Made by a program: the position numbers and the translations under genes
NCBI GenBank assembly: GCA_017744915.1
Contig: JAGIAH010000008.1
Location: 142,278 to 206,277 of the forward strand
Direction of reading: 5' to 3'
Source: Agrobacterium tumefaciens
GTDB lineage: Bacteria; Pseudomonadota; Alphaproteobacteria; Rhizobiales; Rhizobiaceae
DNA length: 64,000 nucleotides
The notes under the pieces: generated by a model
Told to the model about the DNA's origin: nothing
The model's database searches: none
What the model saw: only the letters and a program-made list of their open reading frames with translations
Shown here: piece by piece, positions 19,279 through 27,457 of the stretch
How positions within the stretch are numbered: position 1 is the stretch's first letter
Layout of the letters: each line of letters opens with the position of its first letter

Positions 19279-20997
19279 TCACGGTTTCAGCGCCCAGCCG
19301 GTGGCATGCACCACCGCGCCGGGAGCTGCCCTGAGGAGCGCCGAGCGCACCGGTTCGAAACCTTCGATGCGTTTCGTGCCGACATAACGGCCGCGATCGG
19401 CGAAGACCTCAAACGAGCCGTAATCCAGGAAGATGCGGACGCGGGATGCCCTCGCGCCCCTGGCGATATAGTGCGGCGAGGGGCCTTCGCGCCCATCCTC
19501 GTGGCGGATCCACAGGCCGGTTTCATCGGAAACGAGACCGAGCCTGACCGTCGGATGATCGAGCGCCAGCTCGAACGCGGCGCCGGGTGAGGCAAGCTCG
19601 ATCAATATTTCCACCGCACCGTTGATGAAGGTGACGCGCTCGCCGGCGGCCAGCCGCGTTCGGTCGAGAATATGGCTGCGCAGGCTTTCCGCCGCGCCGA
19701 TCGGTGGGGTCAGGAGTTCGCCGTTCGCATAGTGAATTCGGCGCGGCAGGGTCATGGAGGTGGGGAAATCGATTTCGGGATTGGCATCCGCCCAGTTTGC
19801 CAGCCAGCCGATGCCGACGATGCTGTCGCCATCGAGAAAGGCCTGAAAGGCGTAATTGTCGGTGCCGAAATCCAGTTCCTGGCCAAATTCCTTAGTGAAG
19901 ACCTTGCCGTCGAACCAGCCGACATCGGCCATGGTCAGGTTCTTGCGGCCGGTCTCCGGGTCTTCCGAATGCATCAGCCCGTAGATCAGCACCCAGCGGG
20001 TGGAGCGGGCATTGGCCGGGCCATCGAGCGGCAACAGACAGGGGCATTCGATGGCGGTCGTCCTGTAGCGCGTTTCCACCCACAGCTTGCCCACATAGGT
20101 CCAGCCGGAGGCGGCGGTGGGGTCCAGCGTTTCGTAAAGCAGGATGACGCCGCCGCCATCGCTCTGGCTGCCAAGCACCATCTTCCACAAGCCGTCAGGA
20201 CCGCGAAAGACATGCGGATCGCGGAAATCGGGCGTCAGCCCCTGTCCGTCCGGGCGCTGGCCCAGAATGACCTCGGCCTGCCCGGCCATGATGAGATCGG
20301 AGGAGGTGGCGGTGAGCTGAATCTGTGCTTCGGGAATGCGGTCCTGCACCTGTTCGGTGAAAAAGACGCGGATGCCGGAACCCTCCACCAGCGGAATGGT
20401 CGAGCCGGAATAGGCGCCACCGCGTTTGTCCGGCCGCGTCGTCAGATCCTCGGAGGGGAAGAGGAAAATCGGCAGATGCCGCCAGCGCAGATAATCCGAA
20501 GAGACCGCATGGCCCCAATGCATGGTGTTCCAGCGCAGCCCGTGTGAATAATGCTGATAGAACAGATGCGGCCGGCCCTCGAAACGGCCAAAACCGTTCG
20601 GGTCGTTCATCCAGCCGAAGGGCGGGCGGAAGTGATAGCTGCCCGGCAATTCGGGTGCGGCATTGTCGGGCTTGGTGTGGACGACGGTGATGCCGGTTTC
20701 CAGCACGTCCGAAGCGGTAAACCAGTAGATGACGGAAACGGCGGTGGTCACTGTGTCGTAGCTCAGCTCCACATGGCCGCCGCCGAAGACCTGATAGATT
20801 CGAAAACTGAACTCTTCGGTGTTGACGCTTGAAACTTCGGCGAATTTTCCGTTCTGGTTGGAGAAGGACACGGCGCCGGGTTCGGCGTCTTTTTTCGCCT
20901 TCAGCCACACATGGAAGGTGGCGTTGACCGGCAGGTCGGTGTGGAGGGTGCGGATGGCGCTTTCCGGCTCGGTGCTTACGGCTTCAACGACGGTCAT
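19279..20997 (-). CDS. Glycoside hydrolase family 32 (levanase/invertase-type)
   Basis: A 572-residue enzyme. Residues 1-120 form an extra beta-rich N-terminal domain of unknown class. The GH32 five-bladed propeller follows, with W-M-N-D132-P-N-G (nucleophile D132), an RDP motif (FRDPHVF) for transition-state binding, and the general acid in ECPCL. A C-terminal beta-sandwich ends the protein, with the family's FGSFEVF-like strand (YGSFEVFAD). It should hydrolyse beta-fructosides such as sucrose, levan or inulin. No signal peptide is visible, so a cytoplasmic site is likely. AAAGGA lies just upstream of ATG 20997. No sugar transporter is adjacent. Confidence 0.9.
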   Translation of the reverse strand: MTVVEAVSTEPESAIRTLHTDLPVNATFHVWLKAKKDAEPGAVSFSNQNGKFAEVSSVNTEEFSFRIYQVFGGGHVELSYDTVTTAVSVIYWFTASDVLETGITVVHTKPDNAAPELPGSYHFRPPFGWMNDPNGFGRFEGRPHLFYQHYSHGLRWNTMHWGHAVSSDYLRWRHLPIFLFPSEDLTTRPDKRGGAYSGSTIPLVEGSGIRVFFTEQVQDRIPEAQIQLTATSSDLIMAGQAEVILGQRPDGQGLTPDFRDPHVFRGPDGLWKMVLGSQSDGGGVILLYETLDPTAASGWTYVGKLWVETRYRTTAIECPCLLPLDGPANARSTRWVLIYGLMHSEDPETGRKNLTMADVGWFDGKVFTKEFGQELDFGTDNYAFQAFLDGDSIVGIGWLANWADANPEIDFPTSMTLPRRIHYANGELLTPPIGAAESLRSHILDRTRLAAGERVTFINGAVEILIELASPGAAFELALDHPTVRLGLVSDETGLWIRHEDGREGPSPHYIARGARASRVRIFLDYGSFEVFADRGRYVGTKRIEGFEPVRSALLRAAPGAVVHATGWALKP

Positions 20998-21060
20998 TCC
21001 CGTTCCTTTCGTTGCGGCTATTCTGGTTCAGAAAACGCAACGAATGGGACGAAAGAAAGT

Positions 21061-22131
21061 TCAACCGCCGGCCTGTTCCCGTGCCGCCGTTTCGTATTTG
21101 CCGTCCAGTTCGAACACCAGCCCGCCCGGATGATAGAAGGTGCGGCCCTCACCGGAAAAATAAGCCGCGACGATCTGGTTGGTGAGGCGCGAGCCGAAAC
21201 CCGCGCGTGTCGGCGGCCGGACGGGCGGTCCGCCGGTTTCGCGCCAGCGCAGTTCGAAACGGTTATTCTCACCCAGCATCCAGGCGATTTCGACCCTGCC
21301 GTTTTCATTGGAAAGCGCGCCATATTTCAGGGCATTGGTGGCGAGTTCGTAGACCGCGAGCGACAGGCCGAGCGCCTGCTGCGGAGCGATGTCCATCTCC
21401 GGGCCGGAAATCGTCACCCGCGCCCGGTCGTCGAGATGCGGATAAACGGAATCGCAGACGAGGCTGGTGATGCCGGTGCCCTTGCCGGAAGCATGCATGA
21501 AGTTCTGGGCGTTGCCGAGGGCGGCGATGCGCCTCTTGATGGTGTCTCGCGCCTCTTCCAGTGTTTGGGAATGGCGCATGGTGGCGCTGACGACGGCGGT
21601 GGTGATCGCCATGGTATTCTTCACCCGGTGGACGAGTTCGCGGCGCAGCACCTCTTCCCGTTTGCGGCCTTCCACCGTTGCCGTCGTCTCCACCGTGATG
21701 TTGATCAACCCGGCAATATTGCCGTCATCGTCATAAAGCGGGCTGTAGGAGAAGGTCCAATAGGTATCTTCCGGAAAGCCGTTGCGGTCCATGACCAGAT
21801 GCAGGTCTTCGGCAAAGGTGCCTCTGCCGGACAGCGCTTCATCCACAAAGGGTTTCACGTCGTCCCAGACATCCGACCAGATGATGTGAAACGGTTTGCC
21901 GAGGGCGTCCCGTTCCTTCAGCCCGAGAAACGGCCGGTAGGCGTCATTGTAGATGATGTTGAGATCCGGCCCCCAGAACAGGCAGATGGCATGGCCCTGC
22001 TTCAGGATCGTCCGCACCGTTGTCTTCAGCGCGACGGGCCATGTTTCCACCGGTCCCGCCGCTGTTGATGCCCAGTCGAAAAGCCGGATGGCTTTGCCCA
22101 TTTCACTATCGTCATCGGGGAAATGCGGCAC
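21061..22131 (-). CDS. HWE-family sensor histidine kinase with PAS domain
   Basis: A soluble kinase of about 356 residues. An N-terminal PAS domain (about residues 45-150; WGPDLNIIYNDAYRPFLG) is followed by the HWE kinase core with phospho-acceptor H168 in ELVHRVKNTMA, an N-box ATNALKYGAL, the W-x-E motif in LRWRETGG and a final GFGSRL. HWE kinases are abundant in Rhizobiales; many sense light or stress. The start is set at GTG 22131 (AGGA 7 bases upstream); a longer frame to 22284 is possible but lacks a comparable ribosome site. No response regulator is adjacent. Confidence 0.85.
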   Translation of the reverse strand: MPHFPDDDSEMGKAIRLFDWASTAAGPVETWPVALKTTVRTILKQGHAICLFWGPDLNIIYNDAYRPFLGLKERDALGKPFHIIWSDVWDDVKPFVDEALSGRGTFAEDLHLVMDRNGFPEDTYWTFSYSPLYDDDGNIAGLINITVETTATVEGRKREEVLRRELVHRVKNTMAITTAVVSATMRHSQTLEEARDTIKRRIAALGNAQNFMHASGKGTGITSLVCDSVYPHLDDRARVTISGPEMDIAPQQALGLSLAVYELATNALKYGALSNENGRVEIAWMLGENNRFELRWRETGGPPVRPPTRAGFGSRLTNQIVAAYFSGEGRTFYHPGGLVFELDGKYETAAREQAGG

Positions 22132-22301
22132 TAATTCATCCTGCGGTACGGGGCTGATTACCGTGCCTATGTAGGGATAAAGGTATCCCCAGTTCAAACT
22201 GAATTTCACTAAAGTCCGATATGGCCTGTCGAATTTGCCGCAGGCACTCTCGCAACCCGGCGTAAAAACCGCCATATCAGGCAAAAGCAGGGAGTTTACC
22301 C

Positions 22302-23765
22302 GTGATGAAATTCGACAATTCCTATGCCCGCCTGCCGGAGCGTTTCAGTGCCGCCGTGCTGCCGACGCCGGTGAAGGCGCCGCGCCTCATTGCCTTCAAC
22401 CGCGCGCTGGCGGATGAGCTCCTTCTCGATGTTTCGGGTCTTGACGATGACAGGCTGGCGGCGATCTTCTCCGGCAATGTCGTGCCGCAGGGGGCCGAGC
22501 CGCTGGCCATGGCCTATGCCGGCCACCAGTTCGGCGGTTTCGTGCCGCAGCTCGGTGATGGCCGCGCCATTCTTCTCGGCGAGGTGATCGACAGGAACGG
22601 CAAACGGCGGGATATCCAGCTTAAAGGCTCCGGCCCCACACCGTTTTCGCGCAGGGGCGATGGGCGCGCCGCACTCGGCCCGGTGCTGCGCGAATATATC
22701 GTTTCGGAAGCGATGAATGCGCTCGGCATTCCCGCCACGCGGGCACTGGCGGCGGTGCTGACGGGTGAAAGGGTGCAGCGGGAAGTGGGCCTGCCGGGCG
22801 GCGTTTTCACCCGCGTGGCGGCAAGCCATATCCGCGTCGGCACCTTCCAGTTCTTCGCCGCCCGCGAAGACGACGAGGCGATCAGGAACCTTGCCGATTA
22901 CGTCATCGACCGCCACTATGCCGAGGCGAAAGACGCCGATAATCCCTATCTCGCCCTGTTGCAGGGGATCGCTGCGCGGCAATGCGAGCTTATCGCCCGC
23001 TGGATGATGGTGGGTTTCATTCATGGGGTGATGAATACCGACAATATGGCGGTCTCCGGCGAGACCATCGATTTCGGCCCCTGCGCCTTTCTCGACGAAT
23101 ACCATCCGAACAAGGTGTTCTCGTCCATCGATGCACAGGGCCGTTATGCCTTCAACAACCAGCCGGGCATTGCCCAGTGGAACATCGCAAGGCTGGCGGA
23201 ATGCCTGTTGCCGCTGCTCGACCCGGAAGTGGAGAAGGCTGCGGAACGCGCCAATGCCGTGCTCGCCGATTTCGCCGCCGATTTCCCGAAACGCTGGCTT
23301 ACCGGCATGCGCGAAAAACTCGGTCTGAGGCAGGAGGAAGAGGGCGATGTCGATCTGGTGCAGGCGCTTCTTTCGCTGATGCAGGCATCGGAGGCGGATT
23401 ATACGCTGACCTTCCGGCGTCTTTCCCATGCGGCCAATGGCGATGCCGAGCCGTTCCGCGGCATGTTCATCGATATTGCCGGGGCGGATGAATTTCTGGC
23501 CCGCTGGCGGGAAAGGACCGGGCGGGAAGGGATATCCGATGCCGAAAGGTCACGGGCGATGCTGGCCGTCAATCCGGCCATCATTCCGCGCAATCACCGT
23601 ATCGAGGAGCTGATCGAGGCGGCGGTGGAGGAGGGTGATTTCGAACCGTTCCATGCCATGCTGGCGGCAACCGCGAAACCCTTCGAGGAGCGGCCGGATA
23701 ATTTCGTCTACATGCAGCCGCCGATGAGCCATGAGCGGGTGTTCAGGACGTTTTGCGGGACGTAA
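22302..23765 (+). CDS. selO: Protein adenylyltransferase SelO
   Basis: A 487-residue SelO/YdiU pseudokinase that transfers AMP to Ser/Thr/Tyr of target proteins, linked in other bacteria to oxidative stress. Family features include MAYAGHQFGGFVPQLGDGRA, the ATP-site stretch IQLKGSGPTPFSRRGDGRAA, VGFIHGVMNTDNMAVSGETI and DFGPCAFLD. The C-terminus is F-C-G-T, retaining the conserved cysteine (selenocysteine in some eukaryotes); the codon is TGC, so no selenocysteine is used. GTG 22302 has AGGGAG 7 bases upstream; ATG 22305 is adjacent. It is divergent from the HWE kinase. Confidence 0.92.
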   Translation: MMKFDNSYARLPERFSAAVLPTPVKAPRLIAFNRALADELLLDVSGLDDDRLAAIFSGNVVPQGAEPLAMAYAGHQFGGFVPQLGDGRAILLGEVIDRNGKRRDIQLKGSGPTPFSRRGDGRAALGPVLREYIVSEAMNALGIPATRALAAVLTGERVQREVGLPGGVFTRVAASHIRVGTFQFFAAREDDEAIRNLADYVIDRHYAEAKDADNPYLALLQGIAARQCELIARWMMVGFIHGVMNTDNMAVSGETIDFGPCAFLDEYHPNKVFSSIDAQGRYAFNNQPGIAQWNIARLAECLLPLLDPEVEKAAERANAVLADFAADFPKRWLTGMREKLGLRQEEEGDVDLVQALLSLMQASEADYTLTFRRLSHAANGDAEPFRGMFIDIAGADEFLARWRERTGREGISDAERSRAMLAVNPAIIPRNHRIEELIEAAVEEGDFEPFHAMLAATAKPFEERPDNFVYMQPPMSHERVFRTFCGT

Positions 23766-23831
23766 GTGAAAAGCCGATCCACAGCGCTGGAACGAGCGGG
23801 GTGGGGCAAGGGGTATCAGGGGCCATGAAGA

Positions 23832-24293
23832 ATGAATGACGCATCAAAGCTTGTTTTTCTGCTTGGCCTGACCATGACCGCGGCGTCGCCAAATCTGGCG
23901 TCTGCGGATGCCGGCCATGGTGATCTGACCATCTTGATGACGGCCGAAAAAGGGGCGCTCACGCTCCAATATCACAAGCCGGGCGAGCGGCCTGGAGACG
24001 ATCCTTCAATGCAGTGCGCCATTGGTGACAAAATCACCTTGCCCGCGGGCGAGGTCGTGAATCTGCAACTCATCTCGGCAGATGTGCCTTACAGCTTTGA
24101 GATAGCTGGGTACGTGGAGAAGGTGGATATTGTGCCCGGTCTCGTGAGCTATAGCCAGATTGAGACGCCCACTGAGGCCGGGCAGGCCCGTGCCGTGCTG
24201 CAAACGGACGCAGACGGTTCGAAGAAGGTCGTGGCGGTGCGCTTCCGTTCAGGTTCGAACGCCTTCGACAGCCAGTTGTTCTGCGCCCCCTAG
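23832..24293 (+). CDS. Secreted cupredoxin-like hypothetical protein
   Basis: A 153-residue protein with a signal peptide (about residues 1-25, ending ASA). The C-terminal half has a strand pattern reminiscent of the cytochrome oxidase subunit II cupredoxin fold (VNLQLISADVPYSFEIAGY, VDIVPGLVSYSQIE). The copper ligands (Cys-x3-Cys, His, Met) are not visible; only two cysteines remain, at about residues 62 and 151, and they could form a disulfide. I do not recognise a named family. It sits between selO and the convergent saccharopine-dehydrogenase-like gene. Confidence 0.6.
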   Translation: MNDASKLVFLLGLTMTAASPNLASADAGHGDLTILMTAEKGALTLQYHKPGERPGDDPSMQCAIGDKITLPAGEVVNLQLISADVPYSFEIAGYVEKVDIVPGLVSYSQIETPTEAGQARAVLQTDADGSKKVVAVRFRSGSNAFDSQLFCAP

Positions 24294-24372
24294 CGCATTG
24301 CAGTGGGCGCTTCTTCCATAAGGCAGGCCGGTTGCGGCCGCATCAGCGGCCGCCCCGATGGATATCCTTGAA

Positions 24373-25473
24373 TTACCCCACCCGGGCCAGCGGTTCATGC
24401 GAGCCATAATAACGGCCAAACCGGTTTTCGAGGAATTTCGGCAGGGCCACTTCCTCCTGCCGCACGAAGCCCTTCTGCGGCAGGGCACCTTCGGCCAGAA
24501 GGTCGAGAACCGTGCAGATGCCGGCGGCGGTGGTGATCTGGATGGCGCTCATCATGCGGCCGGAAACCGGGCCGGCATAGACCTTGTTGGCATAGGTTTC
24601 CTGCAGGAAACGGCCGTTGCGGGTGCCGCAGACGGTGACGAAGACGATGACCACATCCTGCATGGTGCCGGGCAGGGCGTTTTCGAACAGGTCCTTCAGC
24701 ACATCGCGGCGGTTGCGCAGGTTGAGGTCGTTCAAAAGCGCCTTCATGATTGCCACATGGCCGGGGTAACGGATGGTGCGGTAATTCATGGTCCGCACCT
24801 TGCCTTCCAGCGTGGCGCAGAGCGTGCCGAGGCCGCCCGAGGTGTTGAATGCCTCATAAGTGACGCCGTCGAGCGAAAATTCCTCGCGTTCCTCAAGGGC
24901 AGGAACGGCGGTGAGACGGCCTTCGACGATGGCTTCGCAGGGCTCGATGTATTCGTTAATCAGCCCGTCCGTGCTCCAGGTGAGATTGTAGTTCAGCGCA
25001 TTGGAGGGATATTGCGGCAGCGCGCCGACACGCATCCTCACGCTGTCCAGCTTGTCGAAGCGGGCGGCGAGATCGGCGGCGACGATGGAGATGAAGCCGG
25101 GGGCGAGGCCGCATTGCGGGATGAGCGCGGTCTCGGCCGTTTCCGCCAAGGCCTTGACCTTGCGGGTGGATTCCACGTCTTCGGTCAGATCGAGATAGTG
25201 GGTACCAACCGCGACCGCCGCCTCGGCAATGCCGGCCGTCAGATGGAAGGGGGCGGCGGAGAGCACGGCGAACTTGCCTTTCAGCAGTGCTTCGAGCGCC
25301 GGACGGTCGGTGATATCGACGATCTCGGTGTCGACGCGCTCATGCGCCGGCACATTGGCCAGCTGATCGGTCGAACGGTCGGCGACGGTGATGCGATAAT
25401 CGCCGGTGGCGGCCAGCATCCAGGCGATGGCCGAACCGATGTTGCCCGCACCGATGACGACAATGTTTTTCAT
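24373..25473 (-). CDS. Saccharopine dehydrogenase family oxidoreductase
   Basis: A 366-residue NAD(P)-dependent enzyme. The N-terminal Rossmann motif is VVIGAGNIGSAIAWML, followed by APFHLTAGIAEAAVAVGTHYLDLTED, the family's substrate-side signature, and a catalytic stretch CGLAPGFISIVAADL. Family members act on saccharopine, lysine or carboxynorspermidine. A divergent Lrp/AsnC regulator 148 bases away favours an amino acid substrate, and L-lysine 6-dehydrogenase activity is known from Agrobacterium, making this a reasonable but unproven candidate. ATG 25473 has GGGGAA upstream. Confidence 0.8.
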   Translation of the reverse strand: MKNIVVIGAGNIGSAIAWMLAATGDYRITVADRSTDQLANVPAHERVDTEIVDITDRPALEALLKGKFAVLSAAPFHLTAGIAEAAVAVGTHYLDLTEDVESTRKVKALAETAETALIPQCGLAPGFISIVAADLAARFDKLDSVRMRVGALPQYPSNALNYNLTWSTDGLINEYIEPCEAIVEGRLTAVPALEEREEFSLDGVTYEAFNTSGGLGTLCATLEGKVRTMNYRTIRYPGHVAIMKALLNDLNLRNRRDVLKDLFENALPGTMQDVVIVFVTVCGTRNGRFLQETYANKVYAGPVSGRMMSAIQITTAAGICTVLDLLAEGALPQKGFVRQEEVALPKFLENRFGRYYGSHEPLARVG

Positions 25474-25620
25474 GTTTTTGTTCCCCGCAGTAAATTCGCA
25501 TGTGTCTGCGCAACGAATGCGCTTCAAAGACAGAATGCCAGCTTTTATTGACGATTCGCAGCTTCACTATGTGCAGATAGCGGTCTATTATTGGACAGTT
25601 AGACGACAGGATTGATCACT

Positions 25621-26052
25621 ATGACGATCGCCGACAAGGACCGGGCGCTGCTTGCCCTGCTTTCCGAAAATGCCCGCATGCCGGTGGCGGAACTGGCGCG
25701 CCGGCTCGGCCTTTCGCGCACCACGGTGCAGGCGCGAATCGAGCGGCTTGAGGCCGACGGTGTGATTGCGGGTTATGGTTTGAGGCTTTCGGAAAGTTAT
25801 CTTTCCGGACTGGTGCGTGCCCATGTGCTGATCACCATCGGCCCGAAGGCGCTGCCGGCGGTAACGGCGGCGCTCACCGCCATCAAGGAGGTGACGACGC
25901 TGCATTCGGTGAGCGGCACCTTCGATCTCATCGCCATTCTGGCCGCACCCTCGATCCTCGATCTCGACCGGCTGATCGACCGCATCGGCGCGCTGGATGG
26001 GGTGGAGCGCACGCTGTCGTCGATTATTCTATCGACGCGGATTTCGCGGTAG
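25621..26052 (+). CDS. Lrp/AsnC family transcriptional regulator
   Basis: A 143-residue regulator. A winged helix-turn-helix (ALLSENARMPVAELARRLGLS, then TVQARIERLEADGVI) precedes a RAM/AsnC ligand-binding domain with the beta-alpha-beta-beta-alpha-beta pattern (VTTLHSVSGTFDLIAIL). It most likely senses an amino acid and controls the divergent dehydrogenase. The start is ATG 25621, with AGGA 9 bases upstream; TTG 25612 is an alternative. Confidence 0.88.
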   Translation: MTIADKDRALLALLSENARMPVAELARRLGLSRTTVQARIERLEADGVIAGYGLRLSESYLSGLVRAHVLITIGPKALPAVTAALTAIKEVTTLHSVSGTFDLIAILAAPSILDLDRLIDRIGALDGVERTLSSIILSTRISR

Positions 26053-26083
26053 GGGATGGTGGGGAGTAGGGGACTGCCGCGGA

Positions 26084-26452
26084 CTAAACCACCGCCCGCT
26101 CATCATAAGCCCTCTGCGCCGCCATCACCGCATCGATATTGCCCTCCGCCCAATGGGCAAGCGCCGCCACCGTTTCGGTCAGCGTCCGCCCCAGCGGCGT
26201 CAGTGAATATTCGACCGTTACCGGCACGGTCGGAAAGGCCTGCCGTGAAATCAGCCCGTCCCGTTCGAGCTTCTTCAGCGTCTGCGACAGGACCTTCTGC
26301 GAAATGCCCTTGATCTCCCGCCGCAGCAGGTTGAAGCGCACCGCATCCACCCGCAGTTTGTCGAGTATCAGCAGCGCCCATTTGTCGGCGATCCTGTCCA
26401 GCACCATGCGGGTGGGGCAGCGATCCTCATAGACGTCATAGATGCGTTCCAT
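26084..26452 (-). CDS. HxlR-type helix-turn-helix regulator
   Basis: A 122-residue dimeric winged-helix regulator of the HxlR/YodB/QorR type. The signature is RCPTRMVLDRIADKWALLIL, with the N-terminal cysteine that senses quinones or electrophiles in several homologues, then RFNLLRREIKGISQKVLSQTL and a wing VEYSLTPLG. It is divergent from the NmrA-like reductase, the common arrangement in which the regulator represses the reductase until an electrophile modifies it. The start is ATG 26452; GTG 26491 is an alternative. Confidence 0.88.
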   Translation of the reverse strand: MERIYDVYEDRCPTRMVLDRIADKWALLILDKLRVDAVRFNLLRREIKGISQKVLSQTLKKLERDGLISRQAFPTVPVTVEYSLTPLGRTLTETVAALAHWAEGNIDAVMAAQRAYDERAVV

Positions 26453-26542
26453 CGGTTTGTTCCGTGCTTTCAGGGTCTTGCCGGTTTCCACGAGGAAACC
26501 AGATAACCGAAAAGTGCTCTCTTTTCATGATTTCAATCACGC

Positions 26543-26581
26543 AGTATCTGTGTTTTCGAAACATGGTTTCCATTAGATACT
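26543..26581. promoter_or_regulatory. Dyads in the HxlR/NmrA divergent promoter
   Basis: AGTATCT (26543-26549) and AGATACT (26575-26581) form a perfect inverted pair 25 bases apart. Between them lies the near-palindrome TGTTTTCGAAACA. HxlR regulators bind such dyads in divergent regions, so these are operator candidates overlapping the reductase promoter. Confidence 0.5.
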
Positions 26582-26594
26582 AAGGAGATTTGAG

Positions 26595-27434
26595 ATGACA
26601 GGCAAGATACTCGTAATCGGTTCGACAGGCACCATCGGCACGCCGCTGGTCAAGGCGCTGGTGGCCAAGGGTGAAGGCGTCAAGGCGGCTTCGCGCACCG
26701 GCATCGCGACGAATGGCGCGGCAGGCGTGCGCTTCGATTATACCGACCACACCACTTACGCCGATGCATTCGAAGGCGTGGACCGTCTGTTCCTGATCCT
26801 TGCCGGCGGGCGTCTCGATGCGATCGATGCGCTGACCCCCGTTGTTGAAGAGGCCGCGCGCCGCAAGGTGAAGATCGTGTTCCTCAGCGTGCTGGGTGTA
26901 GATGCCGATGATTCCATTCCCTATCGCCAGATCGAACTGAAGATCATCGCGTCCGGCACGCCTTACGTCATCCTGCGCCCCAACTGGTTTGCCGATAATT
27001 TCCACAGCTACTGGAAGGCTGGCATCGAACACGGTCAGATCGCCGTGCCTGCTGGCGAGGGCAAGTCGAGCTTCATCGATGTGCGTGACATCGCCGACAG
27101 TGCTGCCGCGGCGCTCACCTCTGACGCCTTCAACGGCAAGGCCTTCAACCTCACGGGCCCGAAGGCGTTCGGTTACGCCGAGGCAGCCGCGCTGATTTCG
27201 CAGGCGATCGGCAAGCCGGTGTCTTACAGCGCCGTTTCGGATGAAGTCTTCATCGGCATTCTCACCGGCGCCGGTGTGCCGCAGGACTACGCTTCCTTCC
27301 TCGCCTCGATCTTCTATCCCGTGCGTGAAGGCTGGACGGCCGTGGTGACCGGCGACGTGGAAACGCTGACCGGCCATGCGCCGCGTTCGCTCGAAACCTA
27401 TATCGCCGACAATCTGGACCTGCTGAAGGGCTGA
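26595..27434 (+). CDS. NmrA-like NAD(P)-binding oxidoreductase
   Basis: A 279-residue extended SDR-like protein. The N-terminal dinucleotide motif GSTGTIGTPLV is followed by the NmrA/HSCARG pattern (FDYTDHTTYADAFEGVDRLF, VFLSVLGVD, ILRPNWFADNF). The catalytic YxxxK of classical SDRs is absent, as in NmrA and in QorB-type quinone reductases. AAGGAG lies upstream of ATG 26595. With the divergent HxlR regulator, a role in quinone or electrophile reduction is likely by context. Confidence 0.85.
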   Translation: MTGKILVIGSTGTIGTPLVKALVAKGEGVKAASRTGIATNGAAGVRFDYTDHTTYADAFEGVDRLFLILAGGRLDAIDALTPVVEEAARRKVKIVFLSVLGVDADDSIPYRQIELKIIASGTPYVILRPNWFADNFHSYWKAGIEHGQIAVPAGEGKSSFIDVRDIADSAAAALTSDAFNGKAFNLTGPKAFGYAEAAALISQAIGKPVSYSAVSDEVFIGILTGAGVPQDYASFLASIFYPVREGWTAVVTGDVETLTGHAPRSLETYIADNLDLLKG

Positions 27435-27457
27435 GGCTCAAAGCAGGCCCGCCGCGC

